64,000 nt of DNA, taken from Jeotgalibacillus alimentarius. GTDB taxonomy: Bacteria > Bacillota > Bacilli > Bacillales > Jeotgalibacillaceae. The DNA lies in contig NZ_JXRQ01000029.1 in assembly GCF_000829445.1 (NCBI RefSeq), forward strand, positions 1 to 64,000, in the 5' to 3' direction. Position 1 is the stretch's first letter, and each line of letters begins with the position of its first letter. Below the pieces are notes generated by a model that was not told the origin of the DNA, did not search any database, and saw nothing but the letters and a program-made list of their open reading frames with translations. Below are positions 35,629 through 44,120 of this stretch, one piece after another. The position numbers and the translations under genes were made by a program.

Positions 35629-36429
35629 ATGCCCTAATTCCTTCACTCTGGCTGTACAGCTTTCCATCGCTTCCAGAATTGCACCTCTGAAGCGATGTTT
35701 TTCAAGGGCTTCTGTTGCTGCAATGGTAGCGCCGCCGGGTGATGTCACCTGGTCTTTCAGTTCTCCAGGGTGTTTGCCTGTATCTAACACCATTTTTGCC
35801 GCACCAAGAACCGCCTGGGCTGCGAGACGGTAGGCCTGATCACGTGGTAATCCCTGACGGACACCGCCGTCTGCCATTGCTTCGATCATGATATAGACAT
35901 AAGCCGGTGATGAGCCGCTGATCGCAGGAATTGAGTCCATTAAATCTTCAGAAATCACTTCTGCTTTGCCGAATGAACGGAACAGCTTGAGTACAGTCTG
36001 AAGTTCTTCATCAGTTACTTCCCCGTTTGTACTGATCGCTGACATTCCTTCCCCTGCAAGTGATGGCGTGTTCGGCATCGAACGGACGACTTTCAGTTTC
36101 TTTTCAGCAAACGCTGAAATATCAGCTGTCGTCAGGCCTGCCGCAATGGTGATCACGACCGTTTCTTCTGTTAAATGAGCTTTGACTTCCTGTAGGATCT
36201 GACGATGAAGGCCCGGTGCAATCCCGAGAAACAACAGGTCTGCTTCTGCAACTACTTTACTGTTGTCTCCTGTTACTTCAATTCCAAACTGATCTGATAC
36301 TTTTACTCTCGTTTCTTTCGTGGTAGCACTCGCAATAATTGAAGACGGCTTGACTGTTTTTGAACGGATCATTCCGCCAATCATTGCCTGTGCCATCTTG
36401 CCGCATCCGATAAAACCGATTTGTGTCAT
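35620..36429 (-). CDS. proC: Pyrroline-5-carboxylate reductase
   Basis: NAD(P)H-dependent enzyme of 269 residues catalysing the last step of proline synthesis. The Rossmann loop GFIGCGKMAQAM is at residues 5-16; RSMPNTPSLAGEGMSAI and SGSSPAYVYIMIEAMADGGVRQGL-type segments are the substrate and dimer motifs. A 34-residue membrane peptide ORF lies nine bases upstream and is likely co-transcribed. B. subtilis has several ProC-like enzymes; I cannot tell which one this matches. Confidence 0.92.
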   Translation of the reverse strand: MTQIGFIGCGKMAQAMIGGMIRSKTVKPSSIIASATTKETRVKVSDQFGIEVTGDNSKVVAEADLLFLGIAPGLHRQILQEVKAHLTEETVVITIAAGLTTADISAFAEKKLKVVRSMPNTPSLAGEGMSAISTNGEVTDEELQTVLKLFRSFGKAEVISEDLMDSIPAISGSSPAYVYIMIEAMADGGVRQGLPRDQAYRLAAQAVLGAAKMVLDTGKHPGELKDQVTSPGGATIAATEALEKHRFRGAILEAMESCTARVKELGHKK

Positions 36430-36438
36430 GTGATCCTC

Positions 36439-36543
36439 CTACTTTTTCTTTCTCGAGCTGATATATAAAATGCCTGCCGTAACGACTGCAATCGTAATAA
36501 CTGTTAAGATCAGCGATGTGCTGAATAACGGAAATCCTTCCAT
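36439..36543 (-). CDS. Small single-span membrane protein, 34 residues
   Basis: ORF MEGFPLFSTSLILTVITIA... ending in SSRKKK: one hydrophobic segment then a basic tail, so cytoplasmic C-terminus expected. AAGGGAG lies seven bases before the ATG. It ends nine bases before proC and overlaps the proC ribosome site region. A longer frame in another register covers the same bases but lacks such a start. Function unknown. Confidence 0.6.
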   Translation of the reverse strand: MEGFPLFSTSLILTVITIAVVTAGILYISSRKKK

Positions 36544-36718
36544 TGTCCATCTCCCTTTCGTTCGTGACTGGTTTTGTTTACTATCTCATATTTTCCCTGA
36601 AAGCTCTATCTGAAACGCGATCTTATTTGAGAGAAAGCCAGTCACAAACTGCACAGCAGGTATAACTTCCACAGCCAGCCATATAAAATTTACAAAAGAA
36701 ATACGATCACAGTATTGC

Positions 36719-36742
36719 GTATATAAGCATATGCCTATATAC
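36719..36742. promoter_or_regulatory. Candidate ArsR operator for arsRB
   Basis: Inverted repeat GTATATA-N10-TATATAC with central GCATATGC, 35 bases before arsR. Confidence 0.55.
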
Positions 36743-36776
36743 TAATCAACGGATAGAATATTGGGAGGTGTGAGCC

Positions 36777-37124
36777 ATGCTCGCAAAAGAAGCGATGTCG
36801 ATTGATAAAGCGTCTACAGCTTTGAAGCTGATGGGTGATAAAACCCGTCTGACGATGCTACGTATTCTTGCAGATCATGACTGCTGCGTATGTGAATTCG
36901 TTGAAATCTTTCAGATGAGTCAGCCATCTGTCAGTCAGCATGTCCGGAAAATGAAAGATATTGGCATGATCAAGGAACAGCGGAAAGGACAATGGATTGT
37001 GTATTCGCTGAATGAATCATTTGAAGGATACGAGATGATCCGAATCATTTTGAACCAGCTTCCTGCACAGGACCACCATCTCGAACAGCTGATCGAAAAA
37101 GGCAAACGCGTTTCCTGTAACTAA
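36777..37124 (+). CDS. arsR: ArsR family repressor (arsenic operon)
   Basis: Winged-helix repressor of 115 residues. The metalloid site is visible as DCCVCEFVEIF, a form of the ArsR CVC motif, preceding recognition helix MSQPSVSQHVRKMKD. It releases DNA on binding arsenite or antimonite. First gene of arsR-arsB-arsC; GGGAGGTG precedes the ATG. A palindrome lies upstream. Confidence 0.85.
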   Translation: MLAKEAMSIDKASTALKLMGDKTRLTMLRILADHDCCVCEFVEIFQMSQPSVSQHVRKMKDIGMIKEQRKGQWIVYSLNESFEGYEMIRIILNQLPAQDHHLEQLIEKGKRVSCN

Positions 37125-37142
37125 TTTCAAAGGAGTTTCTCA

Positions 37143-38438
37143 ATGGATATATTTTTAGCAATATTGATCTTTCTTATTACTTTAACATTGGTGATCTGGC
37201 AGCCAAAAGGGCTTGGGATCGGCTACTCCGCAATGGGTGGCGCTGTGATCGCCCTGATTTTGGGTGTCGTTTCCATGCAGGACGTGGCCGATGTAACAGC
37301 AATCGTCTGGAACGCCACACTGACATTCGTCGCACTCATCATTATTTCATTGATTTTAGATGAAATCGGATTTTTCGAATGGTCGGCGCTGCATATGGCA
37401 CGCTTTGCAAAAGGCAGCGGCATCAGGATGTTTATTTACGTGACATTACTCGGTGCACTGGTTGCAGCCTTTTTCGCAAATGATGGTGCTGCACTGATTT
37501 TGACACCGATTGTACTCGCTATGGTGCGGAATCTTAATTTTAAGGAAGCAATGATCTTACCATTCATTATGGCCAGCGGATTTATTGCTGATACAGCTTC
37601 CCTTCCACTGATCGTCAGTAACCTTGTGAATATCGTGTCTGCTGACTTGTTCGGCATCGGTTTTGCAGAATACGCAAGCCGGATGATAATTCCGAACTTC
37701 TTCAGTATCGGAGCAAGTCTTTTGGTACTCTGGCTGTTTTTCCGTAAGAGCATTCCGGAAAATTATGATTTGTCACAGCTTCGCAAACCGCAGGAGGCAC
37801 TGAAGGATCCTAAGATGTTCCGCCTGTCATGGGGTGTACTTGCCATTCTGCTGATCGGATATTTCACCAGTGAGTTCGCTGAGATTCCGGTTTCAATCAT
37901 TGCCGGCATCATTGCAATTATCTTCCTGCTGATTGCAAGAAGAAGCCCTGCTGTGAATACGACCACTGTTGTAAAAGATGCACCGTGGGCAATTGTGTTC
38001 TTTTCAATCGGTATGTACGTAGTCGTCTACGGATTGCGTAATGTCGGCCTGACAAGTCTGCTCGCTGACGTCCTTGATGCAACAGCTGATCACGGGCTGC
38101 TCGCTGCCACAATGGGTATGGGCTTTATCGCAGCCTTCCTGTCTTCGATCATGAACAATATGCCAACCGTGATGATCGACGCACTGGCCATTCAGGAGAC
38201 AGCTACAACAGGCGCAGTGAGAGAGGCATTGATCTATGCAAATGTCATCGGTTCTGACCTTGGACCAAAAATTACACCAATCGGCTCACTCGCAACGTTA
38301 TTATGGCTGCATGTCCTGAGCAAAAAAGGCTTCAACATCAGCTGGGGCTACTACTTTAAAGTAGGTATTATCCTGACAATCCCGACATTGTTTATTACGT
38401 TGTTTGGATTGTATGTATGGTTGCTGATTATTTTGTAA
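37143..38438 (+). CDS. arsB: Arsenite efflux permease ArsB
   Basis: Membrane protein of 431 residues with about twelve hydrophobic segments, of the ArsB/NhaD superfamily. It exports arsenite or antimonite using the proton gradient. [18 protein letters not shown] and [20 protein letters not shown] are family signatures. It follows arsR by 18 bases and is co-regulated with it. Two repeat copies separate it from arsC. Confidence 0.88.
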   Translation: MDIFLAILIFLITLTLVIWQPKGLGIGYSAMGGAVIALILGVVSMQDVADVTAIVWNATLTFVALIIISLILDEIGFFEWSALHMARFAKGSGIRMFIYVTLLGALVAAFFANDGAALILTPIVLAMVRNLNFKEAMILPFIMASGFIADTASLPLIVSNLVNIVSADLFGIGFAEYASRMIIPNFFSIGASLLVLWLFFRKSIPENYDLSQLRKPQEALKDPKMFRLSWGVLAILLIGYFTSEFAEIPVSIIAGIIAIIFLLIARRSPAVNTTTVVKDAPWAIVFFSIGMYVVVYGLRNVGLTSLLADVLDATADHGLLAATMGMGFIAAFLSSIMNNMPTVMIDALAIQETATTGAVREALIYANVIGSDLGPKITPIGSLATLLWLHVLSKKGFNISWGYYFKVGIILTIPTLFITLFGLYVWLLIIL

Positions 38439-38459
38439 ATAAAAGTTTTTAAAAATAAC

Positions 38460-38588
38460 GCTGCCCCTCTCCGTGGAGGACTGCGCTTTCCTGCCCCCGG
38501 GCGGTGAGCCTCCTCATGCTTCGCATTGCGGGGTCTCACCTGTCCCTTCCTGGGGCGGGAGTCTCCGTCCTCCACTCCGAGGGGCAGC
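38460..38588. repeat. Dispersed palindromic repeat, copy F (inverted relative to D)
   Basis: About 129 bp bounded by GCTGCCCCTC and GAGGGGCAGC, reading GCGGGGTCTCACCTGTCCC in the core. It is nearly the reverse complement of copy D. It lies between arsB and arsC, 45 bases before copy G. Confidence 0.85.
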
Positions 38589-38632
38589 TGAATTACTCTT
38601 CAATATTCAGCGTTTTCTTAAAACCATATTAG

Positions 38633-38785
38633 TTCATTCCACAGCGGTGATTGCAGTGGAAGGCGGTGACTCCAGCGCGATTAGCCGGATAGGTGAGACC
38701 CCGCAGACACGTAGTTTCGAGGAGGCTCACCGCCGGCCGCGCGGAAAGCGTCCGCCTGAAACGGAGATCAGCCGCCCACTTATTA
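38633..38785. repeat. Dispersed palindromic repeat, copy G
   Basis: About 153 bp with ACAGCGGTGATTGCAGTGGAA, GATAGGTGAGACCCCGCAG and GAGGAGGCTCACCGCC. It faces copy F, directly upstream of arsC. Confidence 0.8.
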
Positions 38786-38811
38786 AAAACAATCTAAGAG
38801 GAGTGTTTCTC

Positions 38812-39231
38812 ATGTCTAAAAAAACATTATATTTTCTATGTACAGGTAACTCTTGCAGAAGTCAGATGGCTGAAGGCTGGGGTAAAAAATATTTAAGCGA
38901 TGAATGGAACGTACTGAGCGCAGGTCTTGAAGCGCATGGGCTGAACCCGAATGCTGTGAAAGCAATGAATGAAGCTGGAATTGATATCTCAAACCAGACC
39001 TCTGACACAATCGACCCTGAGATCCTGAACAACGCAGATCTAGTGGTTACACTTTGCGGACATGCTGCTGACCACTGCCCGGTCACTCCACCACACGTAA
39101 CACGTGAACACTGGGGCTTCGATGACCCTGCTAAAGCAGAAGGTACTGAAGAAGAGAAATGGGCTTTCTTCGAGAGAGTACGCGATGAGATCGGTTCAAG
39201 AATCAAGACATTCGCTGAAACAGGCAAATAA
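38812..39231 (+). CDS. arsC: Arsenate reductase, thioredoxin-coupled
   Basis: Cytoplasmic enzyme of 139 residues that reduces arsenate to arsenite for export by ArsB. The low-molecular-weight phosphatase-type loop CTGNSCRS starts at Cys10, and Cys82 and Cys89 form the redox relay, the same three positions as in Bacillus subtilis ArsC. The open frame reaches back to 38473 through two repeats, but the ATG at 38812 after AGAGGAG matches the family start. Distance from arsB is due to the inserted repeats. Confidence 0.93.
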   Translation: MSKKTLYFLCTGNSCRSQMAEGWGKKYLSDEWNVLSAGLEAHGLNPNAVKAMNEAGIDISNQTSDTIDPEILNNADLVVTLCGHAADHCPVTPPHVTREHWGFDDPAKAEGTEEEKWAFFERVRDEIGSRIKTFAETGK

Positions 39232-39331
39232 TATACTGGATGTAACTTCCACCAAAACAGCATGATGCTTGCGTTTCCCGGCTTTTTCTTACATGATGAA
39301 TGTATAAGCAAAATGAGAAAGGAAGACATTC

Positions 39332-39616
39332 ATGATCATTACAGATGAAGCAAAGGAAGCATTTAAAACGTTATTTCACCAGTATGAATCTGAAAATATC
39401 CGCGTCTATTTTGCAGGACAGGGAGAAGGCAGTCCTGAAATCGGGTTATCGTTTGATGTACCTGAAGATAATGATGTCATTCAGACTATTAACGGCATCA
39501 AGGTAGCGATCGATCCACAGATTTTATTCGTGGCAGAAGAATTGACACTTGATCTTCAGGATACGCCTGAAGGCCGGGGCATTGTGATTACCGGCGGACC
39601 TGACCAGATTATGTAA
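39332..39616 (+). CDS. HesB/IscA-like protein without the cysteine motif
   Basis: Protein of 94 residues with an Fe-S biosynthesis (HesB) domain fold, MIITDEAKEAFKTLF at the start and FVAEELTLDLQ in the middle. The CxC pair expected at the C-terminus of IscA proteins is absent (ITGGPDQIM), and there is no cysteine at all. So Fe-S carriage in the usual way is unlikely. GAAAGGAAG precedes the ATG. It follows arsC by 100 bases; co-transcription is possible. Confidence 0.65.
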   Translation: MIITDEAKEAFKTLFHQYESENIRVYFAGQGEGSPEIGLSFDVPEDNDVIQTINGIKVAIDPQILFVAEELTLDLQDTPEGRGIVITGGPDQIM

Positions 39617-39632
39617 TATGGGTTAGTCAGAA

Positions 39633-39665
39633 AATCACCCGGAACACACGTGTCCCGGGTGATTT
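39633..39665. terminator. Bidirectional terminator
   Basis: AATCACCCGG/CCGGGTGATT stem between the HesB-like gene and the minus-strand permease operon. Confidence 0.75.
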
Positions 39666-39675
39666 ATTAATTTGA

Positions 39676-39765
39676 TTATTTCTCTTCTTTCATCTCTACA
39701 ATCTTTATATCGCAGCAGCTTTCTTTTCTCTCAGGCTTAATGATTGAAATGAATTTTTTCAACAC
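39676..39765 (-). CDS. Tiny Cys-Cys peptide linked to the permease, 29 residues
   Basis: ORF with GTG start (or TTG next to it), starting MLKKFISIIKPERKESCCDIKI and ending in a charged EMKEEK tail. AAAGGAGGTGG precedes it and overlaps the permease stop, so translation is coupled. The vicinal cysteines next to an ArsR-controlled permease suggest metal or metalloid binding. No family assigned. Confidence 0.6.
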   Translation of the reverse strand: MLKKFISIIKPERKESCCDIKIVEMKEEK

Positions 39766-39780
39766 TGAATACCACCTCCT

Positions 39781-40644
39781 TTAAATGAAGTAAAAGATAA
39801 ACCCTGATACAGAAGCCATTGTTAAAACAGATAAGACAAATACAGCAACAAGCTGGATATTAAATATAGACTTCAGCAAGACGACTTCCGGCAGGCTCGC
39901 TCCTGCTGAACTGATCAGCAGTGCCATAATCGGCCCGAGTGCCATACCCTTTAACAACAATACCTGTGAAATCGGGATCATACTTGAAAGCCTGATATAC
40001 AGCGGGATTCCGAGTAATGCAGCAAGTGGAATGAGCCACCATTCCTGATGCCCAAAATTCTCGGCAATCCATTCAGCCGGTACCAATCCGTGAATCCCTG
40101 CACCAATCGCAGCGCCAATGATCAAAAACGGAAAGACCGACTTCATCATCTGACCTGTTTCACTGAGTGCCTTCTTTACATCCCATTTTTTATGTTTAGA
40201 TTGATAACCTTCTACCATGACCGGCTTCACATACTTTTCAAATCCCAGACGTTCAAGTGTAAATCCTAACATTACTGAAAAGATAGCTGTGACTGCTGTA
40301 TAAATAGCAGCTGTTTCCCACCCGAGTATGACACCCATCACTGTCAGAATGGTCGGATCAAGCAGCGGCGACGCGAACAAAAATACCATTGTTAAACCGA
40401 ACGGTACTTTATTCCGTAGCATATTAACCACAACCGGAATCGTTGAGCATGAACAAAATGGTGTGATAAATGCAAACACAATCGCAAACGCCCCCGCTTT
40501 CCATTTAGACCTTGTTCTCAGATAGTGTTCTACTTTCTCATATGGAATAAATGACTGAAGCAATGAAAGAACAAATGAAATAACGACGAACAAAACAGTA
40601 AGTTCAAGTGCAATCCATAAAAATGATTCAAACAATGTTCTCAC
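39781..40644 (-). CDS. Permease of the DUF318/ArsP type
   Basis: Membrane protein of 287 residues with about eight hydrophobic segments. The family signature is ITPFCSCSTIPV with Cys64 and Cys66. Members of this group include organoarsenical exporters (ArsP) and metal efflux permeases. An ArsR-type gene lies upstream with paired operators, and a Cys-Cys peptide gene follows directly. Substrate is probably a soft metal or arsenical; not resolved. Confidence 0.82.
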   Translation of the reverse strand: MRTLFESFLWIALELTVLFVVISFVLSLLQSFIPYEKVEHYLRTRSKWKAGAFAIVFAFITPFCSCSTIPVVVNMLRNKVPFGLTMVFLFASPLLDPTILTVMGVILGWETAAIYTAVTAIFSVMLGFTLERLGFEKYVKPVMVEGYQSKHKKWDVKKALSETGQMMKSVFPFLIIGAAIGAGIHGLVPAEWIAENFGHQEWWLIPLAALLGIPLYIRLSSMIPISQVLLLKGMALGPIMALLISSAGASLPEVVLLKSIFNIQLVAVFVLSVLTMASVSGFIFYFI

Positions 40645-40651
40645 TCCTTAT

Positions 40652-40667
40652 ATCAACTTTTTTTGAT
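40652..40667. promoter_or_regulatory. ArsR-type operator, site 3
   Basis: ATCAACTTTTTTTGAT, 16 bp, just upstream of the permease start. Confidence 0.6.
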
Positions 40668-40673
40668 TAATAA

Positions 40674-40689
40674 ATCAATTTTATTTGAT
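40674..40689. promoter_or_regulatory. ArsR-type operator, site 4
   Basis: ATCAATTTTATTTGAT, 16 bp, centre 22 bases from site 3, about two helical turns. Confidence 0.65.
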
Positions 40690-40723
40690 GTATAGATTAA
40701 ACCGAAGCATTTACCTGCTCCGA

Positions 40724-41050
40724 TTATTCACAGCACTGCTCATCGTTTCTGAATAAACAGCATAACGCCGGTGACAGCACTTCATTGACTCCCTCATCTT
40801 TTATAGAATAATAATTCCACGTACCCTTTTTTTCTACATTCAAAAAACCTGCGTCAAGCAGCTGCTTTAAGTGATAAGAGAGCTTTGACTGGGACATATC
40901 GATGTGTTCCGCCAGATCACATACACATAGCGAGCCGTGCTGCTGAATCAGATGAAGGATCTCAAGTCTTTTATGATCAGCTAAAGCTTTAAATTTCTTT
41001 TCATATTTTACAAACGTTTCTTCAGTCGGGACAGGAATTTGAGTGGTCAT
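40724..41050 (-). CDS. ArsR family repressor of the permease operon
   Basis: Winged-helix regulator of about 108 residues. The metal-binding motif LCVCDLAEHI sits before recognition helix MSQSKLSYHLKQLLDAG, and the C-terminus ends in CCE after a second CC pair. The ATG at 41050 is seven bases from AAAGGAG, better than the upstream ATGs. Four ATCAA...TTTGAT palindromes flank the gene, so it probably controls both itself and the permease. Confidence 0.85.
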   Translation of the reverse strand: MTTQIPVPTEETFVKYEKKFKALADHKRLEILHLIQQHGSLCVCDLAEHIDMSQSKLSYHLKQLLDAGFLNVEKKGTWNYYSIKDEGVNEVLSPALCCLFRNDEQCCE

Positions 41051-41066
41051 GTGAATACTCCTTTGC

Positions 41067-41082
41067 ATCAAATTTATTTGAT
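41067..41082. promoter_or_regulatory. ArsR-type operator, site 1
   Basis: Perfect palindrome ATCAAATTTATTTGAT (7-bp arms) just upstream of the second ArsR gene. Confidence 0.75.
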
Positions 41083-41124
41083 ATTTAAATCATATGCTCG
41101 AAAAAATTTTTTGTCAATCATTAA

Positions 41125-41140
41125 ATCAAATTTTTTTGAT
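41125..41140. promoter_or_regulatory. ArsR-type operator, site 2
   Basis: ATCAAATTTTTTTGAT, 58 bases from site 1, between the divergent ArsR and hydrolase genes. Confidence 0.65.
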
Positions 41141-41214
41141 CAATAAACTGTAAGTAACTGGTTTGTCAGAAAAAACTTCGGGTATAAAACCTTTATCTGA
41201 ATACAGGAGGTTTT

Positions 41215-42024
41215 ATGATGTCACATCGCATTGAAGTTGAAAAAGGCGTATCACTATTTGTAGAAGATATCGGAGAAGGTCAGCCGGTTATTTTCATTCA
41301 CGGGTGGCCTGTGAATCACCGCATGTTTGAGTATCAAATCAATGAAATCGTGAATCTCGGATACCGCTTTATCGGAATTGATCTCCGTGGATACGGACAG
41401 TCTGATAAACCGTGGAGCGGCTATGATTATAACCGGAAAGCTGATGATGTAAAAGCAGTAATCGATCAATTAGGGCTTGAGAATGCAGTGCTAGCAGGCT
41501 TTTCAATGGGTGGGCCTGTCGCCCTCAGGTATATGGCGCGTCACCAGCAGCACGGGATCACGAAGCTGATGCTTCTTGCACCGGCTGCACCGCGCTTTAC
41601 AAAAACAGATGACTTCCCGTATGGAATTGAAGCAAAAGAAATTGACGGGATGATTGAAAGCATTCAGAAAGACCGTCCGGCATTTTTAGAGGAGTTCGGC
41701 GGTATGTTCTTCCACCAGGAGCAATCAGACGCTTTTAAACACTGGTTTGGCACACTCGGCCTGCAGGCATCTGCCCATGGAACCATTCATTCTGCCGAAG
41801 CCTTACGGGATGAAGATGGCCGCGGTGACCTTGAACATGTAACCGTACCAGTTCTGTTATTACACGGCACAAACGATGAGATCTGTCCAATCGATTTTTC
41901 TGAGTATCTACAATCTCACCTGAAGGATGCACAATTAGTAAAATTCGAAGAAAGCGGTCACGGACTGGTTTTTGAAGAAACAGAAAAGCTGAACGCAGAA
42001 ATCCTGCAGTTTTTGCGGACGTAA
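41215..42024 (+). CDS. Alpha/beta hydrolase
   Basis: Soluble hydrolase of 269 residues. The oxyanion motif HGWP is at 29-32, the nucleophile Ser97 in AGFSMGGP, an acid in HGTNDEICP, and the catalytic His in ESGHGLVFEE. The layout resembles non-heme chloroperoxidase/arylesterase-type hydrolases. Substrate unknown. AGGAGG precedes the start. It diverges from the second ArsR gene and may share its control region. Confidence 0.82.
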   Translation: MMSHRIEVEKGVSLFVEDIGEGQPVIFIHGWPVNHRMFEYQINEIVNLGYRFIGIDLRGYGQSDKPWSGYDYNRKADDVKAVIDQLGLENAVLAGFSMGGPVALRYMARHQQHGITKLMLLAPAAPRFTKTDDFPYGIEAKEIDGMIESIQKDRPAFLEEFGGMFFHQEQSDAFKHWFGTLGLQASAHGTIHSAEALRDEDGRGDLEHVTVPVLLLHGTNDEICPIDFSEYLQSHLKDAQLVKFEESGHGLVFEETEKLNAEILQFLRT

Positions 42025-42025
42025 T

Positions 42026-42051
42026 AAAAAGCCCTGCACGCAGGGCTTTTT
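42026..42051. terminator. Shared terminator
   Basis: AAAAAGCCCTGC/GCAGGGCTTTTT hairpin between the hydrolase and the convergent ATP-grasp gene. Confidence 0.88.
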
Positions 42052-42057
42052 CATGTA

Positions 42058-43014
42058 TTAAGCTTCCACAACCGAATATTCACGCTCAAGCTTTTTCTTC
42101 AGAAACTTTGCAAGCTCAAGCATGCCATAGGTACCATGCGCTGCTTCAGCATCCGCATTGTAATTCGTGTTTGTATTAATATCATATACATAAATCTCAC
42201 CGTCAGCATCCTTAATAAATTCAATACCTGCAACGGCAATGTCATTTTTAGATAAAAAGTACTCAAGCTGTGTAATCAGTAAAGGTTCATTGAAATCTTT
42301 TACCACCTGAAACTTCGGCTTCTCTTCCACTTCTTCACCAACCGGGCAGAATAGATCATTAATCTGGCACGCATCTGCCGGGCAAAGCTCAAAGCCTTCT
42401 GACGTATCTACACGAACAGCATAGACAAATCTTCCACCGACAAACTCACAGCGGGTAATGCAGGATTCAGGCGATTCAATATATTCCTGAATGAGCGTAA
42501 TACCATCAATCGGCAGCTCGAAATCATCACTGTTCACATATTGTTTCAGTGCATCAATCGAGTGAAACAGCTGAACGCCAAGTCCTTTACCGGCGCGGTT
42601 GTGCTTGGTGATGAATGAAGGCTTATCAAGCTTCTCTGCTGCTTCTATAATTTGCTCACGGCCAACTGCCGCAATCGTATCAGGCGTTTTGATTCCGTTC
42701 AGCTGAAGGGCTGTATACTGATTAACCTTACTGACTTCAAGACGCAGCGCACGTGAACCGTTTAATACCGTTCGTCCGTGCTGTTCAAGCCAGGCAATCA
42801 CTGACTCAGTCAATTCCGGTGCAAAGCGGTGACCACGCGTATGGGATGAAGCACTCATTCTGCTGTAAAAAATCCCTTCAGGCGGTTCTTCCGTGAGATC
42901 GACAATCCCCTGATCCAGATGCCACACTTCGTAAGGTACATTCAGCTCATCCAACCGCTTCGTTAAATGAATCGTCCACTCATCGTTTTCATGCAGTACA
43001 TACGCTTTACTCAT
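42058..43014 (-). CDS. ATP-grasp protein, RimK-like
   Basis: Predicted carboxylate-amine ligase of 318 residues. A Rossmann-like N-terminal part precedes the ATP-grasp fold with KPSFITKHNRAGKGLGVQLF (residues about 138-157) and the metal site GEIYVYDINTNTNYN. It is the second gene of an operon controlled by a SAM-I riboswitch, 11 bases after a flavin monooxygenase. Substrates unknown; a role in sulfur assimilation or peptide-like conjugate formation is inferred from context only. Confidence 0.72.
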   Translation of the reverse strand: MSKAYVLHENDEWTIHLTKRLDELNVPYEVWHLDQGIVDLTEEPPEGIFYSRMSASSHTRGHRFAPELTESVIAWLEQHGRTVLNGSRALRLEVSKVNQYTALQLNGIKTPDTIAAVGREQIIEAAEKLDKPSFITKHNRAGKGLGVQLFHSIDALKQYVNSDDFELPIDGITLIQEYIESPESCITRCEFVGGRFVYAVRVDTSEGFELCPADACQINDLFCPVGEEVEEKPKFQVVKDFNEPLLITQLEYFLSKNDIAVAGIEFIKDADGEIYVYDINTNTNYNADAEAAHGTYGMLELAKFLKKKLEREYSVVEA

Positions 43015-43025
43015 GCTGTTCCCCC

Positions 43026-44084
43026 CTAAATGTTGATTTCCTGCTGTATCTTCCGCTTCTTTTCAACCAGTGGCATCACTTTTTCAGAAAAACGCTTCAT
43101 CTCTTCAAGCTGTGGTGAAAATTGAAGCAGCAACAGGTCCAGTCCCGCATTCTCAAAAGCAACAATCCGGTCGGCAATCTGTTCAGGTGTGCCGATCAGA
43201 TTCGGTCTGAGTCCGCGGTTTGATACGGAATAGTCCATCAGTTTGACCTGTTGTTCAAGCTGTGACTTGCTGACAAAATCGTTGTAACCCGCATAGCCGC
43301 TTACGTCTTTTACATCCGTAATGCGCTCAAGCTCAGCCTGCACCTCTTCTTCAGTGTCACGGCAGATAATAAAGGCCGCCATTCCAAATGAACCAAAAGG
43401 ATCTTTACCGGCAGATGCGCGACGCGTCTTCATATCAGCAATCTTTGTTTCAATTTCCTCAAGCGTTCCACCGTGCATTACATATGAATCGCAGTGTTCC
43501 ACGATTGACTGCTTACCGCGCGGGCTCTCTCCACCAGCATACAGAATCGGATTTGGACGCTGAACAGGTTTTGGCTCGAGCTTTGTATTTTCAATATCAT
43601 AATATTTCCCTTTGAAGCTGAAGGTTTCTTCAGACCATAATCCCTTTAAGATCGTCAGAAATTCATCCGTACGCTCATAACGCTCATCATGCTCTGTAAA
43701 AGCACCGCCATACTGCTTTGCTTCCTCAGCCCACCACGCAGATACAACATTCAGCGTAAAGCGGCCGTTAGAAATATGATCAATATTTGAAGCCATTTTT
43801 GCAGCAACTGCCGGATTATGGAATCCCGGACGGATTGCTGTCATGATTTCAATTTTTTCAGTTACAGCTGCAAGTGCAGCCGCAGTGGACCAGGCTTCGA
43901 TGGAATCGCGTTCCGGTCCTTTTATATCGTTCAGGTACAGTTCAGCAATCAGTGTGGTATCGTATCCCCACATTTCTGCTGACTGTATCACTTTTTTCGC
44001 GTAGTCAAATGTCGGTGGCATGTTTTCATCTTCTACATTGCGCAGCCATCCGCCAAAGATCGGAAGCCAGAAACCATATTTCAT
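43026..44084 (-). CDS. LLM-class flavin monooxygenase (SfnG/SsuD-like)
   Basis: FMN-dependent monooxygenase of 352 residues with a luciferase-like TIM barrel: MKYGFWLPIFGGWLR, ERDSIEAWSTAAALAAVTEKI, HISNGRFTLNVVSAWW and LYAGGESPRGKQ. Closest remembered relatives are dimethylsulfone monooxygenase SfnG and alkanesulfonate monooxygenase, which release sulfite or sulfinate from organosulfur compounds. Control by a SAM riboswitch supports a sulfur-scavenging role. A repeat copy lies between riboswitch and gene. Exact substrate not determined. Confidence 0.8.
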   Translation of the reverse strand: MKYGFWLPIFGGWLRNVEDENMPPTFDYAKKVIQSAEMWGYDTTLIAELYLNDIKGPERDSIEAWSTAAALAAVTEKIEIMTAIRPGFHNPAVAAKMASNIDHISNGRFTLNVVSAWWAEEAKQYGGAFTEHDERYERTDEFLTILKGLWSEETFSFKGKYYDIENTKLEPKPVQRPNPILYAGGESPRGKQSIVEHCDSYVMHGGTLEEIETKIADMKTRRASAGKDPFGSFGMAAFIICRDTEEEVQAELERITDVKDVSGYAGYNDFVSKSQLEQQVKLMDYSVSNRGLRPNLIGTPEQIADRIVAFENAGLDLLLLQFSPQLEEMKRFSEKVMPLVEKKRKIQQEINI

Positions 44085-44120
44085 CTTGATCCACTCTCCT
44101 TATGTGCTGGTTAAAATAAA

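Noticed and set aside
38473-38811. 113-codon N-terminal extension of ArsC
   Set aside because: Encoded by repeat copies F and G; ArsC starts at 38812 with the expected length and cysteine positions.
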